A DNA stretch of 64,000 nucleotides from an uncultured Nioella sp. (GTDB lineage Bacteria > Pseudomonadota > Alphaproteobacteria > Rhodobacterales > Rhodobacteraceae). This document shows positions 17,947 to 28,200 of the stretch, piece by piece. Made by a program: the position numbers and the translations under genes. The stretch spans positions 558,001 to 622,000 of the forward strand of contig CANMJH010000001.1 in NCBI GenBank assembly GCA_947498125.1, read 5' to 3'. Within the stretch, counting starts at the first letter, position 1, and each line of letters begins with the position of its first letter. Under the pieces are notes generated by a model that did not search any database, was not told where the DNA came from, and saw nothing but the letters and a program-made list of their open reading frames with translations.

Positions 17947-19392
17947 ATGAGTTTCGTTCTGGCCATTGTGGGGCGTCCAAATGTGGGCAAATCCACCTTG
18001 TTTAACCGCCTTGTCGGCAAGCGTCTGGCGCTTGTTGACGATCAACCGGGTGTGACGCGCGATTTGCGCGAAGGTGCGGCGCGCCTTGGCGATCTGCGCT
18101 TTACCGTTATGGATACGGCAGGTTTGGAAGACGCCAATGATGATAGCCTGCCGGGCCGCATGCGCCGCCTGACAGAGCGCGCGGTTGAAATGGCCGATGC
18201 CTGCCTGTTTCTTGTCGATGCGCGAACCGGCATTACCCCGACGGATGAGGTTTTTGCGGATATCCTGCGCCGCTCGGACACGCCTGTTTTCCTTGGTGCT
18301 AACAAGGCCGAAGGCAAAGCCGGTGAAGCTGGCGCGCTCGAGGCATACAGCCTTGGCCTTGGCGATCCGATTGCCCTGTCCGCCGAGCATGGCGAAGGCA
18401 TGGCCGAACTAGCGGTTCTGCTGACCCCTCATATCGAGGCCGCCGCCACAAAAGCCGAAGAGGCGTTGACAGATCTTGATGTGGAAGAGGGCGAAGACGG
18501 TGAGATTGACCGCTCAAAACCCCTTCAAATTGCCGTCGTGGGACGCCCCAACGCGGGCAAATCCACGCTGATTAATAAGATCCTTGGTGAAGACCGTCTG
18601 CTGACCGGCCCCGAGGCCGGGATCACGCGCGATTCGATTGCTGTGCAGATTGATTGGGACGGCCAGCCGATGCGGATCTTTGATACCGCAGGCATGCGCA
18701 AAAAGGCGCGGGTGCAAGAAAAGCTTGAAAAGCTCTCGGTCTCGGATGGTTTGCGCGCGGTGAAATTCGCCGAAGTGGTTGTCGTGTTGCTTGATGCGGC
18801 CATTCCTTTTGAGCAGCAGGATTTGCGCATTGCCGATCTGGCCGAGCGGGAAGGTCGCGCCGTCGTGGTTGCGGTGAATAAGTGGGATATTGAAGACAAC
18901 AAGCAGGAAAAACTGCGGGATCTGAAAGAAGCATTCGGGCGGCTTTTGCCTCAGCTTCGCGGTGCGCCGCTGGTCACGGTGTCTGCTAAAACTGGCCGCG
19001 GGCTGGATCGTCTGCAAGCCGCTATCATTCGTGCCAATGAAGTTTGGAACCGCCGTGTTTCGACCTCGCTGCTCAACCGTTGGCTTGCTGACATGGTCGA
19101 GGCCCATCCGCCCCCCGCGCCATCAGGCCGCCGGATCAAGTTGCGATACATGACCCAAGCCAAGACGCGGCCTCCGGGTTTTGTGGTCATGTGTTCCTTG
19201 CCTGAGAAATTACCGGAAAGCTATTCTCGCTATCTTGTCAATGGGTTGCGCGAAGACTTTGATATGCCTGGAACGCCCATTCGCCTGCATATGCGCTCTC
19301 AGGCGGATGCGAACCCCTATAAGGATCGCAAAAAATCCACACCCTCGCGGTTGAACAAACATATCCGCAAGGGCGCCACAAAAAAGAGCTAG
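17947..19392 (+). CDS. der: Ribosome biogenesis GTPase Der (EngA)
   Basis: The 481-residue protein has two GTPase domains in tandem. The first has [13 protein letters not shown] and NKAE; the second has [13 protein letters not shown] and NKWD. A KH-like C-terminal domain follows, ending in a basic lysine-rich tail. Der is essential for 50S ribosomal subunit assembly. The ATG follows bamB by 72 bases. The linker between the G domains (about 165-190) is acidic. Confidence 0.96.
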   Translation: MSFVLAIVGRPNVGKSTLFNRLVGKRLALVDDQPGVTRDLREGAARLGDLRFTVMDTAGLEDANDDSLPGRMRRLTERAVEMADACLFLVDARTGITPTDEVFADILRRSDTPVFLGANKAEGKAGEAGALEAYSLGLGDPIALSAEHGEGMAELAVLLTPHIEAAATKAEEALTDLDVEEGEDGEIDRSKPLQIAVVGRPNAGKSTLINKILGEDRLLTGPEAGITRDSIAVQIDWDGQPMRIFDTAGMRKKARVQEKLEKLSVSDGLRAVKFAEVVVVLLDAAIPFEQQDLRIADLAEREGRAVVVAVNKWDIEDNKQEKLRDLKEAFGRLLPQLRGAPLVTVSAKTGRGLDRLQAAIIRANEVWNRRVSTSLLNRWLADMVEAHPPPAPSGRRIKLRYMTQAKTRPPGFVVMCSLPEKLPESYSRYLVNGLREDFDMPGTPIRLHMRSQADANPYKDRKKSTPSRLNKHIRKGATKKS

Positions 19393-19398
19393 AACCAG

Positions 19399-20130
19399 AT
19401 GCCGCGCACAACGATCATAACCGGAGGATCGCGCGGCATTGGCCGCGCCGTTGCCCTGCAATTGGGCGCTGAGGGCGAACAGGTTGTCGTGAATTTCAAA
19501 GGCAATCAAAGCGCTGCCGAACAAACCGCTGCGGATGTCACCGCGGCGGGCGGAAAAGCGCTTCTGGTACAAGGCGATATGAGCCAAGAGGCAGATATCC
19601 TGAACCTCTTTGATCAGGCCGAGGCCGCATTTGGCAAAATGGACGCTTTGGTGATCAATGCCGGGATTGTCGCGCCCTCGATGCCCTTGGCCGAGATGAG
19701 CGCCGCCCGCATCACCGAGATTTTCCGCGTGAATACAATCGGCGGCTTGCTAACAGCACGCGAAGGCGCGCGGCGTGTGCAAGATGGCGGTTCGATTGTG
19801 GTTCTGTCTTCTATGGCGGCCCGTTTGGGTAGCGCCAACGAATATGTCGATTACGCCGCCTCAAAAGGCGCGCTTGATACGATGGTTGTTGGGTTGGCAA
19901 AAGAGCTCGCCCCTCGCGGTGTTCGCGTCAATGGTGTGCGCCCGGGGCTGATACAGACTGAAATTCACGCCAGCGGCGGCCAGCCCGGCCGCGCAGAGCG
20001 TCTGGGCGCAACAACGCCGCTTGGCAGGGCCGGAACGGCGAAAGAAGTGGCCGAGGCTGTGACATGGCTTCTGAGCGATAAAGCCAGCTATGCCACCGGA
20101 ACCTTTATCGACATCTCCGGTGGTCGCTAA
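19399..20130 (+). CDS. Short-chain dehydrogenase/reductase (SDR)
   Basis: The 243-residue protein is a classical SDR. It has the cofactor motif TGGSRGIGRAVA near the N-terminus, NAG in the fourth strand, catalytic Ser in VLSSMAAR, and Tyr/Lys in YAASKG. The C-terminal YATGTFIDISGGR is typical of FabG-like and glucose-dehydrogenase-like members. The arginine after TGGS and the absence of an acidic residue at the end of strand 2 suggest NADP(H), but this is a guess. It starts 6 bases after der with only a weak Shine-Dalgarno, so it is probably translated from the same message. The substrate is unknown. Confidence 0.9.
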   Translation: MPRTTIITGGSRGIGRAVALQLGAEGEQVVVNFKGNQSAAEQTAADVTAAGGKALLVQGDMSQEADILNLFDQAEAAFGKMDALVINAGIVAPSMPLAEMSAARITEIFRVNTIGGLLTAREGARRVQDGGSIVVLSSMAARLGSANEYVDYAASKGALDTMVVGLAKELAPRGVRVNGVRPGLIQTEIHASGGQPGRAERLGATTPLGRAGTAKEVAEAVTWLLSDKASYATGTFIDISGGR

Positions 20131-20201
20131 AATTTTCATGTTTTGAAAATTGGGGGGTGCGGGGGGCTTGCCCCCCCGCGGGTCGGATGGCCGAAGGCCA
20201 T
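20131..20201. repeat. Three consecutive hairpins between convergent genes
   Basis: Perfect inverted repeats stand back to back: 20131-20138/20144-20151 (AT-rich, 8 bp), 20159-20166/20172-20179 (GC-rich, 8 bp, loop CTTGC) and 20187-20192/20196-20201 (ATGGCC/GGCCAT). The block fills the space between the SDR and glutaredoxin stops. It may act as a two-way terminator or be a copy of a dispersed palindromic repeat. Confidence 0.75.
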
Positions 20202-20212
20202 ACGAAATCAGC

Positions 20213-20572
20213 TCAAGCGTTGGCTTCGCGGATCTTATCCGCTGCTTCTTTGTTATAGGTGACTTCATTGCTGTCAAAAAGCTGATCCAGCTCACCTGAC
20301 AGGGTCATCTCGGTCACGATATCGCAGCCACCGACAAATTCACCATTAACGTAAAGTTGCGGGATCGTCGGCCAATCGGAATAATCCTTGATGCCCTGAC
20401 GAATATCGTCATCTGCCAATACATTCACATCAGCAAATTCGACGCCCATGAAGTTCAACACACCCGCGACGCGCTGCGAAAACCCGCATTGCGGCATCGT
20501 CTTGGTGCCTTTCATGAACAGCACCACGTTATTTGCCGTTACGGTTTCTTTGATCTGATCTGCGGCACTCAT
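20213..20572 (-). CDS. grxD: Monothiol glutaredoxin (Grx4/GrxD type, CGFS)
   Basis: The 119-residue protein carries the CGFS active site at Cys29-Ser32 plus WPTIPQLYVNGEFVGGCDI, the glutathione-binding part. Such glutaredoxins hold a [2Fe-2S] cluster and work with BolA proteins in Fe-S trafficking and iron sensing. The ATG at 20572 is preceded by GGAG at the right distance; in-frame ATG and upstream codons exist but lie inside or before the Shine-Dalgarno. The bolA gene lies 193 bases upstream on the same strand, after purL. The 20573-20765 spacer may hold its own promoter. Confidence 0.93.
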   Translation of the reverse strand: MSAADQIKETVTANNVVLFMKGTKTMPQCGFSQRVAGVLNFMGVEFADVNVLADDDIRQGIKDYSDWPTIPQLYVNGEFVGGCDIVTEMTLSGELDQLFDSNEVTYNKEAADKIREANA

Positions 20573-20765
20573 GTCCATCTCCGTTTTCACGTTTCGCGGC
20601 GCCACTATCGTTCAACGCGCCAAAACTTTGGTCCATATTTCACGAGTCTCGGCCCATCGCAAACAATAACTCGGACGGAATGGATCACATCCAAGTGCGG
20701 CTCGGCTAATTATATTTGGGGCAGGGTAGGTGGATTGTCCACTGCACCTCGTCGATTTGTGAAGA

Positions 20766-21002
20766 TCACTCCGGCGCTTTGGTGGTCAGTGCCAGGGCAT
20801 GCACTTCGCCTTGCGGTCCATCCATTTTGCCTTTCAAAGCTGCATAGACCGCCCGCTGCTGTTGGACGCGATTTTTGCCACGAAAGCTCTCGTCGATAAC
20901 CTCAGCCGCGAAATGCGCGCCGTCATCGCCCTGAACGGTGATCTTTGCATCGGGAAAGGCTTCCCGGATAAGGGCTTCGAGATCTTGGGATTGGACGGCC
21001 AT
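20766..21002 (-). CDS. bolA: BolA family protein
   Basis: The 78-residue protein has the BolA fold with FRGKNRVQQQRAVYAAL and HALAL, including the invariant C-terminal histidine. It partners monothiol glutaredoxin, encoded next on the strand, to form a [2Fe-2S] heterodimer. The ATG at 21002 has AGGAG upstream and is preferred over an upstream in-frame start that would add 25 non-conserved residues. It follows purL by 93 bases on the same strand. Confidence 0.93.
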   Translation of the reverse strand: MAVQSQDLEALIREAFPDAKITVQGDDGAHFAAEVIDESFRGKNRVQQQRAVYAALKGKMDGPQGEVHALALTTKAPE

Positions 21003-21095
21003 ATCGGGCAACTCCTGCTGGTCTTTCTTTAAATGTAGAACCGGCCCTGCGATGTCGCAAGGCCGAGGCGGCGGCAAAGCGCGTGCTTTTTCCGT

Positions 21096-23255
21096 TTAGC
21101 CCAGTTTCTCAGCAAAAGCGCCGCGATAGATGGCTGTCAAATCAGCCAAAGGCGCTTGGCTTGCACCGAATTTCACCTGATCGCCGCCAAATTTACCGAC
21201 GGTTTCCAAAACAACGCCGGCGGTCCCAGCCGCAATCATCAGCGCCTCGGCCTCATCATAAGTGCACGCAATCACATAGCGCGCCTGATCTTCGCCAAAG
21301 AGGGTCGGGGTATCATCACTATCAAGCGTGACACCAACGCCAGCGGCCTCGGCCAGTTCAAAGGCAGCCATCGCAAGACCGCCATCGGCAATATCCGTAC
21401 AGGCGGTGATCCAGTTGCGATTATCGCGAATAAAGTCGGCATTTGCTTTTTCAGAGGCCAGATCGACGCTTGGCGCATCGCCGTCTTCGCGGTTGTAAAC
21501 CTCGGCCAGCAGAGCCGATTGCCCCAGATGGCTGCCGGGGCCGCCCAGAACCAAAGCAACATGACCTTCGGTGGCTACGCCGTCGATCAGATCTTCAGAC
21601 GATGTCAAAAGACCAACTGCGCCAATCGTCGGGGTTGGCAGGATTCCCACGCCATCAGTTTCATTATAGAGCGAGACGTTGCCCGAAACGATTGGGGTAT
21701 CCAGTGCAAGGCAGGCCTCGCCAATCCCTTGAATCGCGCCAACGAACTGACCCATGATTTCAGGTTTTTCAGGGTTGCCGAAATTCATATTATCTGTCGT
21801 TGCCAATGGCTTGGCGCCCAAAGCTGACAGATTTCTGTAGGCTTCTGCAACGGCCTGCTTGCCGCCCTCTACCGGGTTGGCTTTGACATAGCGCGGCGTC
21901 ACGTCTGATGTGAAGGCCAGCAGTTTATCTGTGCCATGCACGCGGATCACGCCCGCGCCTGCGCCGGGATTGCGGACAGTGTCGGCCATGACCATCGAGT
22001 CATATTGCTCATAGACCCACTGCTTGCCCGCATAATTGGGCGAAGAGATCAGCGCGGTGAGGCCATCAATTGGGTCAATGCCGGGGACTGCATCCATTTC
22101 TTCTGCCGCAGGGGTCGGAACCCATGGACGATCATATTCTGGCGCAGTTGACGAGAGTTTCGAGAGAGGTAGATCGGCCTTCACTTCGCCTTGATGCATG
22201 ATGAGGAAGCGGTCTTCCTCCATCGTTTCGCCGACAATCGCGAAGTCGAGGTCCCATTTTTCAAAGACGGCGCGGGCTTCAGCCTCAAGCTCGGGCTTCA
22301 AGACCATCAACATGCGTTCCTGAGATTCAGAGAGCATCATCTCATAGGCGGTCATGTCTTCTTCACGCTGCGGCACGTCATCAAGGATCAACTTAACGCC
22401 CAATCCGCCCTTATCGCCCATCTCAACCGCCGAACAGGTCAAGCCAGCCGCGCCCATATCCTGAATAGAAATGACAGCGCCGGTTTCCATCAACTCTAGC
22501 GTCGCCTCCATCAGGCGTTTTTCAGTGAAGGGATCACCCACCTGCACCGTGGGGCGCTTTTCCTCAATCGTATCGTCAAATTCAGCCGAGGCCATCGTGG
22601 CCCCGCCAACACCGTCACGCCCGGTTTTCGCGCCGAGGTAAACAACAGGCATGCCAACACCAGAGGCGGCCGAGTAGAAAATCTTGTCTGCATCGGCCAA
22701 ACCAGCCGCAAAAGCATTCACGAGGCAATTGCCGTTATAGGCAGGATGGAAGCGCACTTCGCCGCCCACCGTGGGCACGCCAAAACAGTTGCCATAGCCG
22801 CCAACACCCTCAACCACACCATGCACCAGCTGGCGAGTTTTGGGGTGATCCGGCTCACCAAAGGAAAGCGCGTTCATGGCGGCCACTGGGCGCGCACCCA
22901 TGGTAAAGACGTCGCGCAAGATGCCGCCGACGCCGGTTGCCGCGCCTTGGTAGGGCTCAATATAAGAAGGGTGGTTGTGGCTTTCCATTTTGAACACCAC
23001 GGCCTGACCGTCGCCAATATCTACGATGCCTGCGTTTTCACCGGGGCCGCAAATAACCTGAGGGCCTTCGGTGGGCAGAGTACGCAGCCATTTTTTCGAG
23101 CTTTTGTAGGAGCAATGCTCGTTCCACATGGCCGAAAAGATACCCATCTCGGTGAAATTGGGCTCGCGGCCTAGGATATTCTGAACTTCGGCATATTCGT
23201 CTTTGGTGAACCCATGGGATGCGATGATCTCATCAGTGATTGCCGGTTCTTGCAT
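21096..23255 (-). CDS. purL: Phosphoribosylformylglycinamidine synthase subunit PurL
   Basis: The 719-residue protein is the small, bacterial-type PurL that works with PurQ and PurS to make formylglycinamidine ribonucleotide in purine synthesis. Typical stretches are [54 protein letters not shown] and [10 protein letters not shown]. The ATG at 23255 gives the conserved [15 protein letters not shown] start; ten upstream in-frame residues are not conserved. PurQ and PurS are not in the window. It probably leads an operon with bolA and grxD. Confidence 0.97.
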   Translation of the reverse strand: MQEPAITDEIIASHGFTKDEYAEVQNILGREPNFTEMGIFSAMWNEHCSYKSSKKWLRTLPTEGPQVICGPGENAGIVDIGDGQAVVFKMESHNHPSYIEPYQGAATGVGGILRDVFTMGARPVAAMNALSFGEPDHPKTRQLVHGVVEGVGGYGNCFGVPTVGGEVRFHPAYNGNCLVNAFAAGLADADKIFYSAASGVGMPVVYLGAKTGRDGVGGATMASAEFDDTIEEKRPTVQVGDPFTEKRLMEATLELMETGAVISIQDMGAAGLTCSAVEMGDKGGLGVKLILDDVPQREEDMTAYEMMLSESQERMLMVLKPELEAEARAVFEKWDLDFAIVGETMEEDRFLIMHQGEVKADLPLSKLSSTAPEYDRPWVPTPAAEEMDAVPGIDPIDGLTALISSPNYAGKQWVYEQYDSMVMADTVRNPGAGAGVIRVHGTDKLLAFTSDVTPRYVKANPVEGGKQAVAEAYRNLSALGAKPLATTDNMNFGNPEKPEIMGQFVGAIQGIGEACLALDTPIVSGNVSLYNETDGVGILPTPTIGAVGLLTSSEDLIDGVATEGHVALVLGGPGSHLGQSALLAEVYNREDGDAPSVDLASEKANADFIRDNRNWITACTDIADGGLAMAAFELAEAAGVGVTLDSDDTPTLFGEDQARYVIACTYDEAEALMIAAGTAGVVLETVGKFGGDQVKFGASQAPLADLTAIYRGAFAEKLG

Positions 23256-23330
23256 GTCGTGTGGCCCCCTTGGCGCGCAGGTCAATCTTTGCAGGGGTTC
23301 TAGGCAATGCGCCCGCCAAGGAAAAGGGCT

Positions 23331-23909
23331 TTATTTGGCGTAAGCTGCGGCGATTTCTTCTTGGGTCAGGCGGTGCGGTTCAACCTTTGGCTGCAGCGTC
23401 GCCGTATCAAAGAGGGGGTTTTGCTTCCAGCTGCCGGTTAAGCGCGCCTTAAAGAGACGCGAAAAAATCTTTCTGACGATATAGGGCATCCCAAACTCTC
23501 GGGTGGGGTTGCCACTTGGCACCTGCACTTGCCCGCGCAACTTACCGAAATGCTCGTCTGTGTCCGCCGGTGCCGTCAGCATCCCCACAAATGCGAATTT
23601 CGGGCCGCTGGCTGTGTTGCAAATCGGTGTGTTGCAACAATCTGTATACCATCTGGTTGCGCCGCCCTTTTTGATTTTCAGCGCCGCAAGCTTCTCGCCA
23701 ACGCCAGAAATATCGAGATATTGAGGAAGGGTCTGAAAAATCTCGGAGCCACCAGCATCATCCAGATCATCGGCATGGCCCAGATGGTGCAAATAGGCCT
23801 GACAATCTTTGCAATAGCATTTCAAACGCGTGCCATCCGACAATGCTTTTGGGGCGAGGTGCCAGTGGGATGCGCCACATGAGCAGGTGAAGGTAAGCGG
23901 TTCGGCCAT
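23331..23909 (-). CDS. DUF6151 / GFA-like zinc-binding protein
   Basis: The 192-residue protein has paired cysteines like the glutathione-dependent formaldehyde-activating (GFA) fold: CSCGASHW near residue 9, CYCKDCQAYL near 32, and CCNTPICNT near 90. These probably bind two zinc ions. I recall it as the DUF6151 group. No formaldehyde-pathway genes are near and no catalytic role is known. The start at 23909 lies 51 bases downstream of a perfect 17-base dyad (23961-23977) that may regulate it. Confidence 0.8.
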   Translation of the reverse strand: MAEPLTFTCSCGASHWHLAPKALSDGTRLKCYCKDCQAYLHHLGHADDLDDAGGSEIFQTLPQYLDISGVGEKLAALKIKKGGATRWYTDCCNTPICNTASGPKFAFVGMLTAPADTDEHFGKLRGQVQVPSGNPTREFGMPYIVRKIFSRLFKARLTGSWKQNPLFDTATLQPKVEPHRLTQEEIAAAYAK

Positions 23910-23960
23910 GACAGAGATTCCTTCGAAGGTTGGTCAAGGTCTAAAATCGCGACGCCGTCA

Positions 23961-23977
23961 TGTCAACCAAGTTGACA
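23961..23977. promoter_or_regulatory. Perfect 7-3-7 dyad, candidate operator
   Basis: TGTCAAC-CAA-GTTGACA is a perfect inverted repeat 51-68 bases upstream of the GFA-like gene on the minus strand, where a promoter would be. The arms are too short for a terminator and no U-run follows. The regulator is unknown. Confidence 0.5.
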
Positions 23978-23991
23978 TATGGGGGAAGATT

Positions 23992-24020
23992 AAAAAAAAG
24001 GCCGAGACAAGTCTCGGCCG
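23992..24020 (-). terminator. Intrinsic terminator after the LysR gene
   Basis: A GC-rich 8-bp stem (24000-24007 with 24012-24019, loop CAAG) is followed on the minus strand by eight U. It lies 160 bases past the LysR stop and upstream of the GFA-like gene. Confidence 0.8.
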
Positions 24021-24179
24021 AAGTCCAACAGGGAGGTAGTGACCAAACAAAAAGCAATGTTTGGCACTAATGTTGAAATAGTCAGCAGCATTGACTCGAT
24101 CAAGAAAAATATCAGATTCGTGACGCATTGCCGCTATGCACGTTGCACATAGCTCACAGTAAAAAATGCAATAGTCTGA

Positions 24180-25085
24180 TTATTGAGACTGTGCGTCTCG
24201 TAGGCGCCGACGGTGGGCGATAATCTCTTCTGTCACAAAATCTCGGAAAACGGCAATGCGTTTTGAATGTCGCAATTCTTCTGGATAAGCCAAGAATACT
24301 GGGACTTCATTTGCTTCAACATCAGTGAAGACTTGCACCAGTTGTGGGAAGTCGTGGGTCACGTAATCGGGTAGAATTCCAATGCCAAGGTTGTGCAAAA
24401 CACCCTGCAGAATGCCGAAATAGTTATTCACGGTTAAGAAACTGCCAACGTCATGGGACATGACTTCGCGCACCAACTGTGCACCTGCGCTTGCTTGAGA
24501 CGATTCAGAATTTTGGCAAATCAAACGGTGATTTGAGATATCGGATAGGTTTCTTGGTGTTCCGTTCTTTTCAAGATAATCACGCGTTGCATAGAATTGC
24601 ATGTGAACGCTCATCAACCGCTTGCGGATCAGATCGGCCTGGCTGGGCTCTTTCATGCGAATGGCAACATCTGCCTGGCGCATAGGCAGATCCAGAACAC
24701 GTTCCTCAAGAATAAGGTCAATCTTAAGGTCGGGATATTTCTCATATAGTTGCGGCAAGCGTGGGGCCAGCCAAAGCGTGCCAAAGCCGAAAGTTGTCGT
24801 GACACGCAATTCGCCAAACACTTCCTCTTCACTGTCGCGAATTCTGGCTGAGGCCGCATCTAGGCGTTTTGAGATGGATTTGGTCGCATCAAACAGCAAT
24901 TCCCCTTGTTCGGTCAGGATAAGACCGCGGGCGTGACGGTGAAACAGCGTGCAATTTAGACTTTCTTCAAGTGCTCGGATTTGTCGGCTGACGGCAGATT
25001 GCGACAGGTGCAGAATGTCCCCGGCATGGGTCAAACTACCTGCATCCGCAACCGCGTGAAATATCCGCAGTTTATCCCAATCCAT
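24180..25085 (-). CDS. LysR-family transcriptional regulator
   Basis: The 301-residue protein has an N-terminal winged helix-turn-helix (MDWDKLRIFHAVADAGSLTHAG, LSQSAVSRQIRALEE) and a C-terminal substrate-binding domain (about 90-290). It is divergent from the indolepyruvate:ferredoxin oxidoreductase gene with 164 bases between them, so it is the first candidate to control that gene, in response to an unknown ligand. I could not find a convincing T-N11-A box in the spacer. Confidence 0.92.
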   Translation of the reverse strand: MDWDKLRIFHAVADAGSLTHAGDILHLSQSAVSRQIRALEESLNCTLFHRHARGLILTEQGELLFDATKSISKRLDAASARIRDSEEEVFGELRVTTTFGFGTLWLAPRLPQLYEKYPDLKIDLILEERVLDLPMRQADVAIRMKEPSQADLIRKRLMSVHMQFYATRDYLEKNGTPRNLSDISNHRLICQNSESSQASAGAQLVREVMSHDVGSFLTVNNYFGILQGVLHNLGIGILPDYVTHDFPQLVQVFTDVEANEVPVFLAYPEELRHSKRIAVFRDFVTEEIIAHRRRLRDAQSQ

Positions 25086-25249
25086 CGCTAAAAATCCAAT
25101 TTGTTGCAGAAAATTGCTTCTGGGCGGAACCTAGTGATTTTCAGAGTCATTTCAACGCCGATCTGGCAGAAGGCGACAATGCGCTCTTGAAATGGCAGTA
25201 ATGCTGACCTATATGGATGAGGCAAACTGGCAAGTCGGAGGAGGCCGTA

Positions 25250-28200
25250 ATGGCACTTGCGGAGGTATCTCTGGAAGATCGTTTTGATCTTACCAAAACA
25301 TCGGTTCTTTTGAACGGCACACAAGCGTTGGTGCGTTTGATGTTGGCGCAAAAATGGCGCGACAGGCAGGCCGGATTGAATACGGCTGGCTTGGTGACCG
25401 GCTATCGGGGGTCACCTTTAGGCGGCGTAGATCAACAAATGGCGCGTGCAAACGCTCTTCTAAAACAATCCGATATTCAATTTCAGGCAGGTTTAAACGA
25501 GGACCTTGCCGCAACCGCTCTTTGGGGTAGCCAACAGGCCGAGCTGCGGGGCGAGGGGCGTTTCGACGGTGTCTTTGGGTTGTGGTATGGCAAAGGTCCG
25601 GGGGTGGATCGGTCAGGAGACGTGATGCGCCATGCCAATATGGCAGGCACATCTGGCAATGGTGGGGTGGTGATGGCGCTTGGTGATGATCACACTGGCG
25701 AAAGCTCGACCGTGTGTCATCAATCTGACTGGGCGCTTGTCGATGTTCATATGCCTGTTCTTGCGCCAGCCGGTGCTCAAGAGATTTTGGACTACGGGCA
25801 TTACGGGTTCGAGCTGAGCCGGTTTGCAGGGGTTTGGGCGGGGCTGAAAGTTTTGAAAGAGACGGCCGAGGCGACATCTGTTGTGGATGGCCGCCCGGAT
25901 CGGATGATGTTCACTCGTCCCGAATTTGAGATGCCGCAAGGTGGATTGAATATCCGGTTAGGCGATCATTGGATTCCACAAGAAGAGCGCTTGCTGAAGT
26001 ATAAACGCTTTGCAGCCGAGGCGTTTGCCCGCGAAAACCAGATCGATAAACGTGTTTTGGGCGGGCCGGGGGCCAAGATTGGTTTGGTCGCGTCTGGAAA
26101 AAACTGGCTCGATCTGGTTCACGCGCTGGAGCTTTTGGGAATTGGCGAGGATGAGGCCGCGCGTCTTGGCGTGACCACGTATAAGGTTGGTCAGACCTGG
26201 CCGCTCGATATGAAATCGCTTGAGGAATGGGCCGAAGGTTTGGATCTCATCGTTGTTGTAGAAGAAAAGCGCAAACTGATCGAAGTGCAGATCAAAGAAG
26301 CGATTTTTGACAATCGGCGTGGGCGGCGGGTCTATGGCTATATGAAAAACGGCGAGGTGTTGTTTCAGACCCATTTCGCGCTTGATCCAAATGATATTGC
26401 CACAAAAATCGGCGACATCTTAATCGAAGAAGGTCGCGGAACCGACCGGATCAAAGCGGGCCTTACAAAAATCAAAGAGGCTATGCGCGTCGATAATGGC
26501 GTTGATCTTGTGTCGCGCCTTCCTTGGTTTTGTTCCGGATGCCCGCATAACAGCTCGACGAAATTACCCGAAGGCGCCCGCGGCGGGGCCGGAATCGGTT
26601 GTCATTTCATGGTGAAATGGATGGACCGCGAGACGGAAACCTTCACTCATATGGGCGCGGAAGGGGCCAACTGGATGGGCGAGGCTCCATTTTCAACGCG
26701 CACGCATCTGTTCCAGAACCTTGGCGAGGGCACCTATAATCATTCGGGCCTTTTGGCCATCCGGGCGGCATTGGCCAGTGGCACCAATATAACCTACAAA
26801 ATCCTCTTTAATGATGCGGTGGCAATGACTGGCGGTCAGGCCAATGAAGGCGATCTTAGCCCTGACCGGATTGCGCGGGAAATTCATGCCGCAGGCGTCG
26901 AGCATATCGCGCTTATCTATGATCCCAAGGAAGAGATCGATTTTTCTGGCTTTCCAAAAGCTTGCGAACGCGCAACTCGGGACAAGCTGATGGAGGTGCA
27001 GGATCGTTTTCAAAAGATCGAGGGCGTGTCAGCGATTATTTACGTGCAAACTTGCGCCGCAGAAAAGCGCCGCCGCCGCAAGAAAGGCAGCTTTCCCGAC
27101 CCGGCAAAACGCGTCTATATCAACTCTGATATTTGCGAGGGGTGCGGCGATTGCGGGGTGCAATCGAACTGCGTTTCTATCGTGCCGCTTGATACGGAAT
27201 TTGGAACCAAACGCAGTATCGACCAGTCCAGTTGCAACAAGGATTTTTCGTGCGTGAACGGCTTTTGCCCGTCCTTTGTAACCGTCGAAGGGGCAGAAAT
27301 CCGCAAAGATGCAAAGGCTGCCGTCGAAATTGGCGAGCTTTCCGATCCCATTTTGCCGCAAATAAATGGAACCCATAATATTGTCATAACCGGTGTTGGT
27401 GGCACTGGCGTTGTGACGATCGGGGCCGTTCTGGCACAGGCGGCGCAGCTTGAGGGCAAGGGTGCTGGCATGATTGAAATGGCCGGTCTCGCCCAAAAAG
27501 GCGGTGCGGTCAGCATTCACTTGCGGCTGGCAGAAGATCCCAAAGACATCTCGGCCATTCGCGTTGCCGCCGGCGAGGCGGACACAGTGATTGGCGGCGA
27601 TTTGGTGGTCACGGCAGGGGCTAAAACCCTTGGAATGATGACAACGGGGCGTACGGGCGCTGTGGTCAACGCGCATGAGATCGTTACAGGCGAATTCACC
27701 CGCGATGCGAATTTTCGCATCCCTGGTGACGACTTGAAGATTGCTCTGGAAGCGCGCCTTGGCGCGGGCCTGTCCCTTTTTGATGCCAGCGCGCTCGCAA
27801 AAGCGGTGTTGGGCGATTCAATTTTTTCAAACATGATCATTTTGGGGGCCGCATGGCAGCGGGGATTGGTGCCGATCAGTTTTGCGGCCATCACGCGCGC
27901 CATCGAGATGAACAAGGCAGCTGTAACTCGAAACAAAGAAGCGTTTGAATTGGGGCGTTGGGCGGTGCTGAACGCAGGTGATTTGGCCAAACTGGTGTCA
28001 GGGGAAACCCAGCCAATCGGCGCTGAAGACCCAATTGCCACGCGTGAACAGCATCTTATTGCCTATCAGGGTAAGCGGTTGGCACGGAAGTATCGCCGTT
28101 TAATCGATGACATTTCAGATCCAGAGCTGCGCGTTGCGGTGGCGAAAGGCTATCACAAGCTTCTTTCCTACAAAGACGAATATGAAGTCGCGCGCCTGCA

